Virus record (IMG/VR): IMGVR_UViG_3300049718_000044
Span: 1-47,092 of that record
Length of the DNA stretch: 47,092 nucleotides
Direction: 5' to 3' (one strand)
DNA from: a virus
The notes beneath the pieces were generated by a model. The model saw nothing but the letters and a program-made list of their open reading frames with translations. It searched no databases and was not told where the DNA came from. Positions 45,898 through 47,092 of this stretch are shown one piece after another. Both the position numbers and the translations under genes were made by a program. Positions within the stretch are counted from its first letter, which is position 1; every line of letters begins with the position of its first letter.

Positions 45898-47092
45898 TCA
45901 GTTGAACTCCTGCACGCGCAGATTGCCCGTGTACGCCGCTACAACGCAGCGCCCTCCCTCGTTGGCCTGGATTTTTAGGTACACAGTATGGGTTCCTCCG
46001 GGCGTGACAGCATATGTCCCAAAGAGCGCTAGTTGCGTCCGCCCAGACGAAACCGTTGTGTTCGCGATTGGAGGCAATACCGTTGAATCTACGGTGAGCT
46101 GAATCGAACAGTAGGTGGCTCCATTCAAGGAAGCGGCAGCCCCTGCGTCGATAATGAGGGACGCTGCCGCTGTGTTCGCCGTCGTTATGTTGAGCACTGT
46201 GGACCACGTATAGCCGTAGTCTGAGGTGATATCCGAGGTGGTGTACGTGTAGTCTGTGTTAAGCATCCTGCCGGACACCCAAGCGTCAAGTTTTCCGTTA
46301 CTGTTACCCAGCGCCGCCACTCCCGCGCCTGGCGTAGCGGAGTACGTTGGTCCGTTTGTTATGTGCGTTGCGTCTGTTATTGCCGCCAAATGCGACGCTG
46401 AGCATGTTCCGCTGCAGCCTATGCCAGCTCCGCTACCGTTTGCTACCCATTGAGTATTGGTTGAAGTACCGTCAACAGTCTCAAGAACATATCCTGGGGT
46501 TCCGTTGCTGCTAGGCTTCTGCACATCGATCAAAGCATGACCGTATGGTGTTAGATTCGATCCCTCTATTGTCCCCGATGTTACGATGCCGTCAGGACCT
46601 AATCTGACAGCATGGAAGCCGAACGTTCCCCCACCGTCCACCGTAAGGCGCACACCATAATACCCACCGACAATGGGCCCTATCCTAAGCTCGTTTCCAT
46701 ATATGTTGTTCCACGGTGCCGTAGAGCTTCCGACGTTTAGGTTATTGTAAAACGGTAGCAAATCCTGATTGATGGCCGTCGGGCTGGTCAGGTTGGACAG
46801 AGAGCTATTTGCTCCAGTCGTCGAAGCAAACCGAGAGTCATTCCCCGCCGCGACGGTGCCGGCGGTGGTGCCGACGGGTAGTTGTGCGATAGGAACCTTG
46901 GTCGTGCCGTCGAGGGTGGCAGGCGTGACCCACGTTCCTTGCCCGCCGCCTGCCGGGTAGACAACGGCCTGGCCTGCTGCTGGCGCGGTCGCAGGGTCTA
47001 GCATCGAGTAGCTAGCGGTCGTGGCAGCAACACCGTGGGTGACGGCGCCGGAGGTGGCGCCGTTGAGCTTGAGTGACAAAGCGCCAACGGCC
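45898..47092 (-). CDS. Tail fibre-like protein, C-terminal part (continues at base 906 to 1)
   Basis: Continuation of the junction-spanning gene; the real start is the ATG at 904-906, not the TTG inside the repeat. This part contributes 355 residues plus the TGA at 45898-45900. It contains a low-complexity linker (ASTTGANSSLSNLTSPTAIN), a beta-rich section (YNNLNVGSSTAPWNNIYGNE; IGPIVGGYYGVRLTVDGGG) and a C-terminal domain (TSDYGYTWSTVLNITTANTA; VKDLR-free, ending GNLRVQEFN). The NNIYG...L.I. and similar segments occur in phage fibres just before chaperone or receptor-binding domains. No intramolecular chaperone motif was seen. Confidence 0.85.
   Translation of the reverse strand, partial: AVGALSLKLNGATSGAVTHGVAATTASYSMLDPATAPAAGQAVVYPAGGGQGTWVTPATLDGTTKVPIAQLPVGTTAGTVAAGNDSRFASTTGANSSLSNLTSPTAINQDLLPFYNNLNVGSSTAPWNNIYGNELRIGPIVGGYYGVRLTVDGGGTFGFHAVRLGPDGIVTSGTIEGSNLTPYGHALIDVQKPSSNGTPGYVLETVDGTSTNTQWVANGSGAGIGCSGTCSASHLAAITDATHITNGPTYSATPGAGVAALGNSNGKLDAWVSGRMLNTDYTYTTSDITSDYGYTWSTVLNITTANTAAASLIIDAGAAASLNGATYCSIQLTVDSTVLPPIANTTVSSGRTQLALFGTYAVTPGGTHTVYLKIQANEGGRCVVAAYTGNLRVQEFN
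46966..47092. repeat. Right copy of 127-bp terminal direct repeat
   Basis: Second copy of bases 1..127, identical base for base as read. Joining the copies keeps the minus-strand frame open across the junction, which supports circularity. Confidence 0.97.

Overview
The window is the complete genome of a tailed double-stranded DNA bacteriophage with siphovirus-type tail genes, probably virulent, on a Gram-negative (proteobacterial-type) host. The host inference rests on two lipoproteins with lipoboxes, a GH24-type lysozyme and GC-rich codon use. The first and last 127 bases are identical. This is the signature of a circular assembly opened at an arbitrary point, so the true genome is about 46,965 bp and circular or circularly permuted. 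One 657-codon tail-fibre-like gene is cut by the break: its N-terminal part lies at 1..906 and its C-terminal part at 45898..46965.

The layout is two opposed blocks on the circle. The late block runs leftward (minus strand) from about 23.3 kb. In order it holds small and large terminase, DUF1073-type portal, two virion accessory proteins (one with about 21 tandem 21-residue repeats), Mu F-like head protein, DUF2213 protease/scaffold, cement protein, DUF2184-type major capsid, four connector/terminator proteins, tail tube, tail assembly chaperone with a programmed -1 frameshift, tape measure, three distal-tail/hub proteins and the junction-spanning fibre. Through the circle it continues into a lysis/membrane module (membrane-anchored coiled-coil protein, holin candidate, lipoprotein, papain-like protein, lysozyme) that ends at 43.09 kb.

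The rightward block (plus strand, 23.4-43.4 kb) carries a small basic protein, a PP-loop (PAPS-reductase-like) protein coupled to a ParB-fold protein, an AT-rich iteron and promoter region at 25.4-25.6 kb, a TOPRIM/SF3 primase-helicase, an HNH protein, a 95-residue J-domain protein, a DUF932 protein, many small zinc-finger-like proteins, ASCH protein, dTMP kinase, a tRNA-like gene with a UUA anticodon, a nucleoside deoxyribosyltransferase-like protein, family A DNA polymerase, a Cas4/RecB-like nuclease, VRR-NUC, a SNF2-type helicase and a two-domain glycosyltransferase. It meets the late block tail to tail at about 43.1-43.4 kb, where there is a hairpin.

Most adjacent genes overlap by 1-8 bases (ATGA, TGATG, TAATG, GTGA or TTGA), so translational coupling is the general expression mode. 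I saw no integrase, excisionase or CI-like repressor. The only regulator-like gene is a small ribbon-helix-helix-like protein at 25.1 kb. Function calls are from motif recognition by eye, not from database searches.
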